NCBI GenBank assembly: GCA_039811225.1
Contig: JBDHYG010000009.1
Coordinates: 1-64,000, forward strand
DNA length: 64,000 nucleotides
Reading direction: 5' to 3'
From: JAFDXJ01 sp039811225
GTDB taxonomy: Bacteria; Bacteroidota; Bacteroidia; Chitinophagales; Chitinophagaceae
The notes below the pieces were generated by a model. That model was not told the DNA's origin. It saw nothing but the letters and a program-made list of their open reading frames with translations, and did no database searches. Of the stretch, positions 27,440 through 37,068 are shown in pieces. A program made the translations under genes and the position numbers. Position 1 is the stretch's first letter. Every line of letters starts with the position of its first letter.

Positions 27440-27501
27440 TGCGATAATTGAAATATCAGCATTAGAATCACGTTTCAGTTCGGACCAGCTAAATGGTATG
27501 T

Positions 27502-28419
27502 ATGCAAAAAATTAAATTTTTCCTGGTTTTGTTTTGTTTTTCTTGTTTTATGCTGAAGATGCCTGTGTATGCACAACAGGCTTATACAACCCATGTGGTG
27601 GTAAAAGGCGAAACACTTTCAGCCATTGCGAAGAAATTTCATACAACGACAGCAGAACTGATGAAGATTAATAACCTGAATTCAAAAAGCATTTTGAAAA
27701 TAGGGCAAAAAATCAAAGTGCCGAGTGCCAAACCGGTTGTGCAAACGACACCGGATGAAACGGAAAATGTAGTTATCACTACCCATCCCATTTATCATAC
27801 CGTAAAAAGTGGGGAAACTTTATATGGCCTCAGTAAAAAATACGGCAGTAGTGTAGCCCAGCTCAAAAGCTGGAATAAACTTTCATCGGATGTGATCGTA
27901 GATGGGAAGCGGCTGATCATTGGTTTTGAAGCAGATGATATTCCTCCAACTGAACAGGTGCAAACACCGCCGAAAGTAGAAGATCCGACTAAGCAGGCAG
28001 ATACGGCTGCCACTACTATAACGTATGTAGCAGTAGATACAATGGTGCAGAAACTGGCCCCGGATACCATTATGGCGGCTGCTCCTATTGAGCCTGCCAA
28101 ACCACTGACGCTGGAAGAATTATTTTTCAAAAATGGTGCAGGAAAAAATTTGCATGTCCTGAGTGGTAATGCCCGCACCTTTGAAGCCAAAGTAACCACT
28201 TCTTCTCCCGGGAACTATATTTTAATGAATAATTTACCGGCTGGAACAATAGTGAAAATAACTTCATCTGCCGGGGAAAGCATTTATGCAAAAGTCCTCT
28301 GGAGGCTTGATGCAATTACTCCAAATGAAGGGCTTGATTTCCGGATCAGTGATACGGCTGCCAAAGCGTTGGGAATTACAGATACACAGTTTGCTCTGGC
28401 CATAACCTATTTTGAATAA
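27502..28419 (+). CDS. LysM-domain protein with C-terminal double-psi barrel-like domain
   Basis: An exported cell-wall protein of 305 residues from the ATG at 27502 (a start three codons earlier is also possible). After the signal peptide (ending PVYAQ) come two LysM peptidoglycan-binding repeats at about 31-77 and 94-138, each with the GETLxAIxKK or GETLYGLSKK core. A Thr/Pro/Ala-rich linker leads to a C-terminal domain from about 210 (NYILMNNLPAGTIVKI, AKALGI), which resembles the double-psi barrel of RlpA-like proteins. I infer peptidoglycan binding at the periplasmic wall. No catalytic residue can be assigned. Confidence 0.82.
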   Translation: MQKIKFFLVLFCFSCFMLKMPVYAQQAYTTHVVVKGETLSAIAKKFHTTTAELMKINNLNSKSILKIGQKIKVPSAKPVVQTTPDETENVVITTHPIYHTVKSGETLYGLSKKYGSSVAQLKSWNKLSSDVIVDGKRLIIGFEADDIPPTEQVQTPPKVEDPTKQADTAATTITYVAVDTMVQKLAPDTIMAAAPIEPAKPLTLEELFFKNGAGKNLHVLSGNARTFEAKVTTSSPGNYILMNNLPAGTIVKITSSAGESIYAKVLWRLDAITPNEGLDFRISDTAAKALGITDTQFALAITYFE

Positions 28420-28502
28420 GGCCTTTTATACTGAATGCTTTTTGAACGCATAGCCAATTAACGATTGTAACATCGTTTCTAACTTCTAACAATATCGAAT
28501 AT

Positions 28503-28537
28503 CGGGTAGCACATACAGTGGTACCCGTTAATTTTTT
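28503..28537 (+). terminator. Probable terminator after the LysM gene
   Basis: CGGGTA and TACCCG form an outer stem around a G-G mismatch and an inner CAC-GTG stem with loop ATACA, followed by TTAATTTTTT. It lies 84 bases past the stop. A smaller hairpin, AACGAT-TGTAAC-ATCGTT, precedes it at 28460-28477. Confidence 0.6.
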
Positions 28538-28646
28538 GACTTCAAAGATGCACCTGGCAAAAGATGTGTTCAAATATTTTTTATAACCCCGAGTTGTATA
28601 ATCATTCAACGGCATTATTGCGTTTTTATATTTTGCCCGGTAAAAT

Positions 28647-29597
28647 TTATTTCACCCGGAAGCCTTTTAAAAATTCTTCTATAGGCAATCTTTTTTTCCC
28701 CTCGGCTTGTAAAGAAGTAATGTAAATAAAGCCATCCGGGCAGGCAAATCGTAAAAAAGTTTTGCCATCGGTAGCTACATTGCCGGGCATTTCCTGGTGC
28801 TCCCGCTCTTCTTTTAAAGAAGAAAAAATTTTAATGTTTTTCCCTTGTAATGATGTATGTGCGGCAGGGTGCGGGCTCAGGCCACGAATAAAATTATAAA
28901 CCTGCTTTACCGGTAAGTGCCAGTTAATGGCACAATCTTCTTTAAAAATCTTGGGCGCGGTTTTGAGCAATGGATAGTCATCGGCGAAATCCTGCGGCAA
29001 TCCTGTTAATTCATACAATTGCATATTATGTATAGTTTTTACAAGCAATCGGGCACCCAGGATTTTTAACCGGTCATATAATTCACCGGCTGTTTCGTCT
29101 GCGGTGATATTCGTTTTTTCCTGTGCAAGAATATTTCCGGTGTCTATAGCATGTTTCAATTTGAAAATGGTCACACCTGTTTCTTTCTCCCCTTGCATAA
29201 TTGCATGATGAATAGGAGCTGCACCCCGATATTGTGGAAGAAGAGAAGCATGTACATTGATAGTACCTTTGGGCGGCATATTCCAAACTACTTCCGGGAG
29301 CATACGAAATGCCACAACCACCTGGAGATCGGCCTGGTAGGTTTTCAATTCGTTGAGGAATTCAGGGCTCTTCAGGTTTGTGGGTTGTAATACAGGTATA
29401 TGTTCCTTTTCAGCACATAGCTTGACCGGGCTTTTTTGTAATTGCATACCCCGGCCGGCCGGTTTATCGGGAGCGGTAATGACAGCGACCGGGCGAAACC
29501 CTCTGGCACACAACATTTCAAGAGAGGCTACTGCAAAATCAGGGGTGCCCATAAAGATAATCCGGGGTGGCCAGATTGGTTTCGATGCATTGGTCAT
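28647..29597 (-). CDS. fmt: Methionyl-tRNA formyltransferase
   Basis: Formylates the initiator Met-tRNA using 10-formyl-tetrahydrofolate; 316 residues from the ATG at 29597. RIIFMGTPDFAVASLEML opens the formyltransferase domain. The folate-site segment is SLLPQYRGAAPI, with the catalytic Asn/His in NVHASLLP. The HAIDTGNIL motif is present, and a C-terminal OB-fold covers about 210-316. It is a standalone gene here; def, a common partner elsewhere, is not adjacent. Confidence 0.96.
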   Translation of the reverse strand: MTNASKPIWPPRIIFMGTPDFAVASLEMLCARGFRPVAVITAPDKPAGRGMQLQKSPVKLCAEKEHIPVLQPTNLKSPEFLNELKTYQADLQVVVAFRMLPEVVWNMPPKGTINVHASLLPQYRGAAPIHHAIMQGEKETGVTIFKLKHAIDTGNILAQEKTNITADETAGELYDRLKILGARLLVKTIHNMQLYELTGLPQDFADDYPLLKTAPKIFKEDCAINWHLPVKQVYNFIRGLSPHPAAHTSLQGKNIKIFSSLKEEREHQEMPGNVATDGKTFLRFACPDGFIYITSLQAEGKKRLPIEEFLKGFRVK

Positions 29598-29853
29598 GCT
29601 GCAAAAAAACAATGTATTCCCGGCATCGTAAAATTAGTTTGCAAATAAAAGGCGATTATTTGGAAGTTCTTACCAATATAAACTGATACCATCATATCAC
29701 CATCTTATCAGAAATTTAAGGTGAAAAGCCCGGAATGTTTAATGGCTTTGCCTATCTTGCACCGCTTATCCTTTATTATAGCTTATTACCTGAATTAAAT
29801 GAATAGGAAAAAGTAAAACAAAGGATTCAATTTTTAAACAAAAAAACAGCACA

Positions 29854-30309
29854 ATGGAAGTTAAAAAGGGCGACAAAGTAAAAGTGCATTATCACGGAAA
29901 ATTAGATGATGGCACCACATTCGATTCATCAGAAGGCAGGGAACCTCTTTCGTTTGAAGTGGGTAGTGGTATGGTCATCCCGGGTTTTGATGCAGGCGTT
30001 ACCGGAATGAAAAAGGGGGAGAAGAAAACCATTCGTATCCCTTCACATGAAGCTTATGGCCCCACACTGAAAGAGATGATCCTGGAATATCCCAAAGATC
30101 GTTTCCCGGAAGACCTTAAACCCGAAGTAGGCATGACGTTAAATATGAGCAACCAGCAAGGCCAGGCTTTCCCGGTGGTAATTACGGAAGTGAAAGAGGA
30201 TGTGGTTGTACTGGACGCCAATCACCCCCTTGCCGGCAAAGACCTCACATTTGACCTGGAACTGGTAGATATTGAAGGAGGCAAACCGTTGATTATTTTG
30301 CCAGAATAA
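29854..30309 (+). CDS. FKBP-type peptidyl-prolyl isomerase (SlyD-like)
   Basis: Cytoplasmic prolyl isomerase and folding helper, 151 residues with no signal peptide. The FKBP core is KVHYHGKLDDGTTFDSS at 10-26 and EVGSGMVIPGFD at 42-53, followed by an inserted flap region (residues about 70-120) as in SlyD. Unlike E. coli SlyD it has no His-rich metal-binding tail. The divergent fmt gene is 240 bases away. A strong terminator follows. Confidence 0.92.
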   Translation: MEVKKGDKVKVHYHGKLDDGTTFDSSEGREPLSFEVGSGMVIPGFDAGVTGMKKGEKKTIRIPSHEAYGPTLKEMILEYPKDRFPEDLKPEVGMTLNMSNQQGQAFPVVITEVKEDVVVLDANHPLAGKDLTFDLELVDIEGGKPLIILPE

Positions 30310-30330
30310 CACAACAAGCATTTCTTAGAC

Positions 30331-30358
30331 AAAACTTCCTGCGGGAAGTTTTTTTTTT
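30331..30358 (+). terminator. Intrinsic terminator after the FKBP gene
   Basis: AAACTTCC (30332-30339), loop TGCG, GGAAGTTT (30344-30351) and a T run to 30358. Confidence 0.92.
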
Positions 30359-30460
30359 GCTCACACTGTTAAACAAAATCTATTTGAACAACCCTTAACA
30401 AAGCAGTGGCGAATCCTTAACAGCAGGCTTTCTACTTTTATGTTTTAAAAAAAACATCTT

Positions 30461-30808
30461 ATGTTTCTAAAATATAAATACACACAGCCTCTTTCTTTAC
30501 AGGCTTCCGAAAAGCTGGATAATATCCATGAAAACAGTTCCCGGCTCTTTTCAAAATACCTCGGCTTTATTTCACCTTTTACATTTTTATTTATCTTTTT
30601 GATTGGCCTTTTTCCCTATATGTTGCTCCATAAAAAAATGGATATTTTCAATACATGGGAAACCTGGTTGATTTACCCATTTCTGATTTTAAACACCATT
30701 TTCCTGGATTTATTACTAAGAAAGATATTTAGCCGGAGCCGGAAATTACCGGTATGGGTAATTGAATCAGTACTGAGTGTACTCGTATTGCATATTCTTA
30801 TGGTGTAA
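30461..30808 (+). CDS. Small membrane protein of unknown function
   Basis: A 115-residue protein with three likely membrane segments (about 38-55, 68-84 and 97-114) after a polar N-terminus. It shows no motif I recognise. It overlaps the 3' end of the convergent permease gene by 11 bases. A C-terminus ending in a hydrophobic helix (VLSVLVLHILMV) is consistent with membrane insertion. DUF1003-like or superinfection-type proteins have this size, but I see no reason to prefer any name. Confidence 0.55.
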   Translation: MFLKYKYTQPLSLQASEKLDNIHENSSRLFSKYLGFISPFTFLFIFLIGLFPYMLLHKKMDIFNTWETWLIYPFLILNTIFLDLLLRKIFSRSRKLPVWVIESVLSVLVLHILMV

Positions 30809-32147
30809 CCCCGGAAGAAGTAAAAGGCCATTCCTGTCGAAGTTTGGCTTTTATTAAATAAGCTATACTACCAGCAGCTATAACAGCCAGGCCGGATAAA
30901 ACCATTTTCCATCCCGTTGCAAAAAATAATGTGAGCCAGATCAGTATTGCAAAAACAGCAGGTATAGGAAAGAAGGGCATTCTCCAGGAAATAAATTTCC
31001 GTCCTTTTCTCCTGGCCAATAAAAATAAACCCAATCCCTGTCCCACAAATTGTATAAGAATACGCATAGCCAATATCGCATCGATCACATCTGACATGCG
31101 AAATAGCAAACTAAAAACAAAAGCTACTGCACCCAGGAATAAGAGAGAAATGTAAGGGAAATTTTTTGTCGGGTGCAGCTTCCCAAAAACAGCGAAAAAA
31201 GCGCCATCCTGGGCCGCTGCATAAGGAATACGGCTATAGCCCAGCGTGGCAGAAAAAACAGAAGCGAATGCTACCCACAAGATCAGCACCGTAATAACAG
31301 TAGCAGCACCGCGACCGGCAAGGGTTTCCATAAAATCACTTACAGCAAATTCACTATGTTGCAAAACGTCTGCCGGCAAAACGGAAGCCACACTGATATT
31401 CATCAATAAGTAAAGTACTGCGATACCGGTAATAGAAATATAAATGCTGCGTGGAATATTCTTTTGCGGGTTGACAATTTCACCGCCGATATGGCAAACA
31501 TTATAATAACCCAGGAAACTATAAATCGTTTTTACACTGGCTGCTGCCAGCGCTGTTACAAAAACCATATTTACTGTGAGGCCATCATTAATATGCTGAA
31601 TAGGGCCCAGGAAATTACCATTATAAAAACCGCCACCGATAACACATGCCATCGTTAGCAAGACACCTACCCAAAGCATCACGCTGATTTTCCCGATCGT
31701 TTCGATATTGCGGTACAATAAAAAAACGATCAATATCACTACGGCACCACTGATCATTTTATGTTCAGCCACACTCAATTCCGTAATATATCCGGCATAT
31801 TGCGAAAAGCCAATCGCTGCCGACGCAATCACCAACGGGGCCTGGATCATCGTTTGCCAGACAAATAGAAAACTCATCAGGCTGCCCCATTTAGGTCCGT
31901 ATCCTTCTTTTAAAAAATTATAACTGCCACCGGCTTTTGGAAAGGTTGCACCTAATTCACTCCAGATAGTCGCATCGGCAAACGAGAGCAGGGCACCCAC
32001 TATCCAGGCATATAAAAACCAGGGTCCGCCCATTGTATTCGCCACAATTCCTAAGACGATAAAAGGGCCAATACCCACCATGTCTATCATATTGATAGCG
32101 GTTGCCTGGAACAAACTGATTTTACGGGGTAAAATTTGATTACTCAT
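30798..32147 (-). CDS. APC superfamily amino acid permease
   Basis: Inner-membrane transporter of 449 residues with about twelve helices. The first helix contains the family signature (ATAINMIDMVGIGPFIVLG), and the second has the SFADATIWSELGATFPKAGGSYNFL segment that marks amino acid-polyamine-organocation carriers. The sixth-helix region (SFLGYYNVCHIGGEIVNPQKNIPRSI) is well conserved. Substrate is probably an amino acid, unspecified. It is divergent from the GH13 gene, with 45 bases between the start codons. Confidence 0.88.
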   Translation of the reverse strand: MSNQILPRKISLFQATAINMIDMVGIGPFIVLGIVANTMGGPWFLYAWIVGALLSFADATIWSELGATFPKAGGSYNFLKEGYGPKWGSLMSFLFVWQTMIQAPLVIASAAIGFSQYAGYITELSVAEHKMISGAVVILIVFLLYRNIETIGKISVMLWVGVLLTMACVIGGGFYNGNFLGPIQHINDGLTVNMVFVTALAAASVKTIYSFLGYYNVCHIGGEIVNPQKNIPRSIYISITGIAVLYLLMNISVASVLPADVLQHSEFAVSDFMETLAGRGAATVITVLILWVAFASVFSATLGYSRIPYAAAQDGAFFAVFGKLHPTKNFPYISLLFLGAVAFVFSLLFRMSDVIDAILAMRILIQFVGQGLGLFLLARRKGRKFISWRMPFFPIPAVFAILIWLTLFFATGWKMVLSGLAVIAAGSIAYLIKAKLRQEWPFTSSGVTP

Positions 32148-32192
32148 CTATTGATTACAATAATACCATTTCTTTGCTGAAATTCATTTTGC

Positions 32193-33452
32193 ATGTCGCA
32201 ACATTTTACACAGGTAAGCTGGAGCAAGGGCGCTACTATTTATGAAGTAAATATCCGGCAATACACAGTGGAAGGCACTTTCCGGGCTTTTGCACCTCAT
32301 TTGCCCCGGTTGAAAAAAATGGGTGTAGATATCCTGTGGTTTATGCCCATAACACCTATCAGCAAAGAAAAAAGACAAGGTAGCTTAGGTAGTTATTATG
32401 CCTGCAGTAGTTATGTAGATACAAATCCTGAGTTTGGAACTGTAGAAGATTTTACAACACTGGTCCATGCGATTCATGCATTAGGTATGAAAGTGATTAT
32501 CGATTGGGTAGCCAATCATACGGGATGGGACCATGAATGGACAAAAGAAAACCCGGCTTTTTATTTGAAAGATGCCAGCGGAAATTTCACGGAAAAGAAT
32601 GGGTGGGAAGATGTTATCGGCCTGGATTATACTAATCGGGATCTCTATGATGCGATGATCCGGTCCATGCAATTTTGGATTGAAACCTGTGCTATAGATG
32701 GCTTTCGCTGCGATATGGCCCATTTAGTTCCGCTGGATTTTTGGCAACAAGCCCGGCAGTCCTGCGATCAACTAAAGCCTTTATACTGGCTGGCTGAATG
32801 CGAGGATGAAAATTATTTCCAGGTCTTTGATACGGAATATGGCTGGCAATGGATGCATTTATCAGAAAGTGTGGCAAAGGAAAAAAATGGACTACAGGAT
32901 TTGCGTCAATTGATGCAGGCTTATGCTTTACATAATGGCCGTTATATGTTATTTACCAGCAACCATGATGAAAATAGCTGGAATGGTACAGACCAGGAAA
33001 AGTATGGCACTGCACTAAAAGCCTTTGCAGTACTTGCCGCTACCTGGCCGGGCATGTTCCTTTTATACAGTGGCCAGGAAATTCCATTGCAACACCGGTT
33101 GAAATTTTTTGAAAAAGATTCTATTGATTGGCCAGCATCATTGTTGATGGAACATTTTTATACAACACTCCTTCATTTGCGAAAACAGACGAAATGTGTG
33201 CATCCCGGTACAAAAATTATTTTTCCTGAAACAACAGCACCAGAACAGGTCTTTGCGTATTTGCTTGTACATAAAAAAGAAGAAGTCTTAATAATACTTA
33301 ATCTTAGCTCTTCCGGCCCAATACCTTTTCAAATAAAAGATGAAAAGCGTTCCGGCATTTTCAAATCATTTTTTTCAGGGGAAGAAAAAGATTTTGGTGC
33401 TTCATTTTATCTCAATGCCTGGGGATATGATGTATTTGTAAAAGAGCCGTAA
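32193..33452 (+). CDS. GH13 alpha-amylase family enzyme, cytoplasmic
   Basis: Acts on alpha-1,4-glucosidic bonds by the retaining mechanism; 419 residues, no signal peptide. The four GH13 regions are visible: DWVANHTG (I), GFRCDMAH with nucleophile Asp174 (II), WLAECEDEN with acid/base Glu202 (III), and TSNHDENSW with Asp259 (IV). A short C-terminal beta domain follows from about residue 345. It lacks the extra domains of branching or debranching enzymes, so a small alpha-amylase or maltodextrin glucosidase is likely. With the phosphorylase-like gene five kilobases away it may belong to intracellular glucan breakdown. Confidence 0.9.
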   Translation: MSQHFTQVSWSKGATIYEVNIRQYTVEGTFRAFAPHLPRLKKMGVDILWFMPITPISKEKRQGSLGSYYACSSYVDTNPEFGTVEDFTTLVHAIHALGMKVIIDWVANHTGWDHEWTKENPAFYLKDASGNFTEKNGWEDVIGLDYTNRDLYDAMIRSMQFWIETCAIDGFRCDMAHLVPLDFWQQARQSCDQLKPLYWLAECEDENYFQVFDTEYGWQWMHLSESVAKEKNGLQDLRQLMQAYALHNGRYMLFTSNHDENSWNGTDQEKYGTALKAFAVLAATWPGMFLLYSGQEIPLQHRLKFFEKDSIDWPASLLMEHFYTTLLHLRKQTKCVHPGTKIIFPETTAPEQVFAYLLVHKKEEVLIILNLSSSGPIPFQIKDEKRSGIFKSFFSGEEKDFGASFYLNAWGYDVFVKEP

Positions 33453-33511
33453 GCTACTTTCCAGCTTTCATTTTCTAAAGAGATACGAAAAAGCCATTTT
33501 GGTACCTTTTA

Positions 33512-34861
33512 TTATTGCTGCTCTTTCCATTCAATACGCAGGATCGATTTTGTATGGTTGGTTATTTTAAAACGGTCATCGATGCGTTTGCCTACTACCC
33601 AAATAATCCGTTGGTCACCATTTTCAAGCAGCAGTAATTTTTCTTTATCTATTTTGGAAAGTTTCTGATCCATTAAAAAGCGGGCGACCTTTTTCTTTTT
33701 TTGCATGCCCAGTGGATAAAAGTAATCGCCGGTTTTCCATGGCCGTAATTTTAACGGATAAACTATTTTAGAAACATCAATAGTTGCTATCAGAGGCGAT
33801 TGGGATAGTGTGAAATGGGGGCTGTTTATTTGTTCTATTTGTAAATCACCGAATGGGGTGGTTACCTGTTTTGTTCCTTCCGGAAGGAGATGCAGGTGAG
33901 TGGTTGTTGTTGCGATAGGAGCAATTAGCAATAGCTTCCTGTCTTTTATAATACGATGGGTATCGGAGAGCACCAATGCACCGTTTTGTGCATCCAGTAG
34001 TTGGATGATGGAAGGGAGCTGGCCAGCTGTAAAATGGAATGGTTGCAGGATTTCCCATAAAATGGTAGGGAGCGCATTTGTTTTTTTTAATTGTAGGATA
34101 GATAATACCCAGTGCGTTCCCGCTTTTTTAAGCAACTTTTTTTTATAGTTCTTTATAGCTTCCTGGTACAATTGTTCTACTTCCCGCAGGCGGGAAATAT
34201 TTTCCAATAAATTATCCTGTACGGCAGGGAAAATTTTTTCCAGGGAAGGGAGCAATTGATGTCGAAAATAATTCCTGGTGTATTTATCCGATTCATTGGA
34301 TGAATCTTCCACCCAGGAAAGATTTTTTTCTATGGCATAATAGGTTAATTCTTCTTTTCGGGCAAACAACAAGGGCCGGATTATTTTTCCCTGGATGGGT
34401 AAAATACCGTGTAACCCGGCAATGCCTGTGCCACGGAAAAAATTTAGCAACAATGTTTCCAGGGAATCATTGGCATGATGTGCCGTTGCGATCAGTGCCG
34501 GTCCTTTTGCCGGTGAAAGCAGTTCATGAAACCATTGATAGCGTAATGTGCGGGCAGCTTCCTGGATTGAGCATTTATGTTCCGTGGCGAATGCCTGTGT
34601 TTCAACTATTTTGGTTAAAACCGGAACCTGGTAAAAAGCGCCCAGTGCTTCTACAAATTTTTCATCGCGTATGCTTTCATCTCCCCGCAACTGGAAATTT
34701 ACATGTGCTATGGTTACCGGGATCTTTGCTTGTACAAAAAGATCTGTCATCACGACACTATCCAGGCCGCCACTAACGGCGAGTAATACAGATGTATCAG
34801 GTGGTAGCAGCGGGGAAAAATTTTTTTTCCAATGGAGTATAAATTTTTCCAGGATAGGCAT
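33512..34861 (-). CDS. tilS: tRNA(Ile)-lysidine synthase
   Basis: Modifies C34 of tRNA-Ile(CAU) to lysidine so that it reads AUA; essential in most bacteria. Length 449 residues. The PP-loop SGGLDS lies at about residues 30-35, followed by ATAHHANDSLETLLLNF with the family HxxxDxxET-like pattern (HHANDSLET). The C-terminal TilS domain includes PLKLRPWKTGDYFYPLGM. It starts nine bases downstream of the glnS stop, so the two genes form an operon. Confidence 0.95.
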   Translation of the reverse strand: MPILEKFILHWKKNFSPLLPPDTSVLLAVSGGLDSVVMTDLFVQAKIPVTIAHVNFQLRGDESIRDEKFVEALGAFYQVPVLTKIVETQAFATEHKCSIQEAARTLRYQWFHELLSPAKGPALIATAHHANDSLETLLLNFFRGTGIAGLHGILPIQGKIIRPLLFARKEELTYYAIEKNLSWVEDSSNESDKYTRNYFRHQLLPSLEKIFPAVQDNLLENISRLREVEQLYQEAIKNYKKKLLKKAGTHWVLSILQLKKTNALPTILWEILQPFHFTAGQLPSIIQLLDAQNGALVLSDTHRIIKDRKLLLIAPIATTTTHLHLLPEGTKQVTTPFGDLQIEQINSPHFTLSQSPLIATIDVSKIVYPLKLRPWKTGDYFYPLGMQKKKKVARFLMDQKLSKIDKEKLLLLENGDQRIIWVVGKRIDDRFKITNHTKSILRIEWKEQQ

Positions 34862-34870
34862 GAGGATTAT

Positions 34871-36535
34871 TTATTTCTTTTTCAATTCTTTTGCCCAGGA
34901 ATCTTTGAGACCTACGGTCTGGTTAAAAACAAGTTTACCTGCGGTGCTGTCCTTATCCAGGCAGAAATATCCTTTGCGGACAAATTGGAACCTGTCTGAA
35001 GCAGATGCCTGCTGTAATGCAGGTTCTGCATAGGCTTTTTCAATTATTTGCAGGGATTGCGGATTGATATATTCCAGGAAGTCACCAGGCATTTTCAACG
35101 GTTCTTCTTCGGTGAATAAGCGGTCATAGATCCGTAGTTCTACCGGTACTGCATGTGATGCACTCACCCAATGCAGGGTTCCTTTGACCTGGATATTGGA
35201 TGTGTCGTGGCCACTCCGGCTTTCAGGAATATAGTGGCAATGCAATTCTTTTATATGCCCGTTTTCATCTTTGATCACTTCATCACATTGAATAATGAAC
35301 GCACTTTTCAGTCGGACCATTTTTCCTGGTGAGAGCCGGAAATATTTTTTAGGAGGGTCTTCGAGAAAATCATCCGCTTCAATAAACAATTCATTGGTGA
35401 ATGGCAGAGAACGTACGCCATCTGCGGAATCCTCCGGATTATTTTCACTTTGTACATAGTCAATTTTACCCGGTTCGAGGTTGGTAATTATTATTTTCAA
35501 TGGCTTGAAAATGACCATTCTTCTTTGTGCTATTTTATTGAGATGCTCACGTACACAAAATTCCAGCAAACCAAAATCTATCAGGTTTTCCCTTTTGGCA
35601 ACACCAATTCGATCACAAAAATCACGAATACTTTCCGGGGTAAAACCTCTGCGGCGGAATGCACTGATGGTGGGCATTCGGGGATCATCCCAGCCGCTGA
35701 CATGATTTTCCTGTACAAGCTGTAATAATTTCCGTTTGCTCATAACTGTATAACTCATGTTCAAACGGGCAAACTCATATTGCTTGGATGGAAAAATATC
35801 CAGGTTGGCTATATACCAGTCATACAATTCACGGTGAGGTACAAACTCCAGGGTACAGATTGAATGGGTGATCTGTTCAATGGAATCTGATTGACCATGT
35901 GCAAAATCATACATGGGATAAATGCACCAGTCATTTCCGGTACGGTGATGCGCGGTATGTTTTATGCGGTACATCACCGGATCTCGCATGTGCATATTGG
36001 GTGCGGCCATATCTATTTTTGCACGCAATACTTTTTCTCCGTCGGCATATTTCCCGGCACGCATAGCACGAAATAACTCCAGGTTTTCTTCGATGGAACG
36101 GTTCCTGTATTTTCCCGCTACACCGGGTGTTGTAGGTGTTCCTTTTTCACGGGCTATGGTTTCTGAATCGCTGTCATCAACATAAGCAAGGTTTTTTTGT
36201 ATCAGCTTTTCAGCAAATTGATACAGTTGTTCAAAATAATCACTGGCATAAAACTCATGATCCCAGGTATAACCCAGCCATTTTACATCTGCTTTAATGC
36301 TGTCCACATATTCAGTTTCTTCCTTGGAGGGATTGGTATCATCAAAACGAAGATTGGTTTTGCCCTTATATTTTTGGGCCAGGCCGAAATTCAGTGAAAT
36401 ACTTTTGGCATGGCCAATATGCAAATATCCATTGGGTTCAGGTGGAAAGCGGGTATGGATAGCTGCACATTTGCCGGCAGCCAGGTCTGCTTCAATAATT
36501 TCTTCTATAAAATTCAGTGACTTTTCTTCGCTCAT
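34871..36535 (-). CDS. glnS: Glutaminyl-tRNA synthetase
   Basis: Direct charging of tRNA-Gln; 554 residues, close to E. coli GlnRS. TRFPPEPNGYLHIGHAKS holds the HIGH motif near residue 35. The second signature is VMSKRKLLQLV. The C-terminal two-barrel anticodon domain spans about 340-554. I take the ATG at 36535 (MSEEKSLNF). The frame is open for another 49 codons, but these run across the tRNA-Gly gene on the same strand, so they cannot be the normal N-terminus. Having GlnRS suggests the Gat amidotransferase is not needed for Gln-tRNA. Confidence 0.96.
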   Translation of the reverse strand: MSEEKSLNFIEEIIEADLAAGKCAAIHTRFPPEPNGYLHIGHAKSISLNFGLAQKYKGKTNLRFDDTNPSKEETEYVDSIKADVKWLGYTWDHEFYASDYFEQLYQFAEKLIQKNLAYVDDSDSETIAREKGTPTTPGVAGKYRNRSIEENLELFRAMRAGKYADGEKVLRAKIDMAAPNMHMRDPVMYRIKHTAHHRTGNDWCIYPMYDFAHGQSDSIEQITHSICTLEFVPHRELYDWYIANLDIFPSKQYEFARLNMSYTVMSKRKLLQLVQENHVSGWDDPRMPTISAFRRRGFTPESIRDFCDRIGVAKRENLIDFGLLEFCVREHLNKIAQRRMVIFKPLKIIITNLEPGKIDYVQSENNPEDSADGVRSLPFTNELFIEADDFLEDPPKKYFRLSPGKMVRLKSAFIIQCDEVIKDENGHIKELHCHYIPESRSGHDTSNIQVKGTLHWVSASHAVPVELRIYDRLFTEEEPLKMPGDFLEYINPQSLQIIEKAYAEPALQQASASDRFQFVRKGYFCLDKDSTAGKLVFNQTVGLKDSWAKELKKK

Positions 36536-36624
36536 ATATAGTTGTAATGAAAGGGCAAAAATACATAATCGCTGCCAGCAAAATGGAAGGTTTCTTCCAG
36601 GAAAAATAGAGCAGGAGAAAGGGG

Positions 36625-36697
36625 AGCGGAAAACGGGACTCGAACCCGCGGCCTTCAGTTTGGGAAACTGATGCTCTACCAACTGAGCTATTTCCGC
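36625..36697 (-). tRNA. tRNA-Gly (anticodon CCC)
   Basis: The minus strand folds as a full cloverleaf: acceptor GCGGAAA with TTTCCGC, D arm GCTC...GAGC, anticodon stem TCAGT/ACTGA with loop TTCCCAA (anticodon CCC), and T arm GCGGG-TTCGAGT-CCCGT with one G-U pair. The discriminator is U and CCA is not encoded. It reads the Gly codon GGG. It lies between the TPR gene and glnS on the same strand. Confidence 0.97.
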
Positions 36698-36720
36698 TAA
36701 TATATATTTAGTTATACCAT

Positions 36721-37032
36721 TTAATAAACCAGGTCTTCATAAGCAGCCTGTAATTCATTATAAGCATGAATATCTCCTGCATGCCGGGTGGCTTCCAGGC
36801 CTTTCTTATACCATTGTACTGCCAGGTCCGTTTCATCCATTCGCTCGAGCAATTTGGCCAGGTGATAATATGAACCGGTATATTCCGGTGAATGTTCCAA
36901 AATTTCTTCAAATAATACCCGGGCTTCTGCATCCTGTCCTTCTTTGATATATTCGAGCGCCAACGCATGCCGCAGGAAATTATCTCTCGGGTTCTCCACC
37001 AACATTGCTTTTATCTTATCCATCCGGTTCAT
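36721..37032 (-). CDS. Small tetratricopeptide repeat protein
   Basis: A 103-residue all-helical protein with about two and a half TPR units. The pattern is clear in ALALEYIKEGQDAEARVLFE, YYHLAKLLERMDETDLAVQW and KKGLEATRHAGDIHAYNELQ. It probably binds another protein. No signal peptide. A second ATG at 37023 (MDKIKAML) is an equally good start. It lies 24 bases upstream of the tRNA-Gly gene on the same strand. Confidence 0.8.
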   Translation of the reverse strand: MNRMDKIKAMLVENPRDNFLRHALALEYIKEGQDAEARVLFEEILEHSPEYTGSYYHLAKLLERMDETDLAVQWYKKGLEATRHAGDIHAYNELQAAYEDLVY

Positions 37033-37068
37033 GACCTTCTCATTTATTCATTTGTTCTTCCGGCAAAT

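Noticed and set aside
36297..36671. Plus-strand frame of 124 codons
   Set aside because: Lies antisense to glnS and runs into the tRNA-Gly gene.
36536..36682. Extension of glutaminyl-tRNA synthetase upstream of MSEEKSL
   Set aside because: It begins at TTG inside the tRNA-Gly gene and is a translation of tRNA and spacer sequence.
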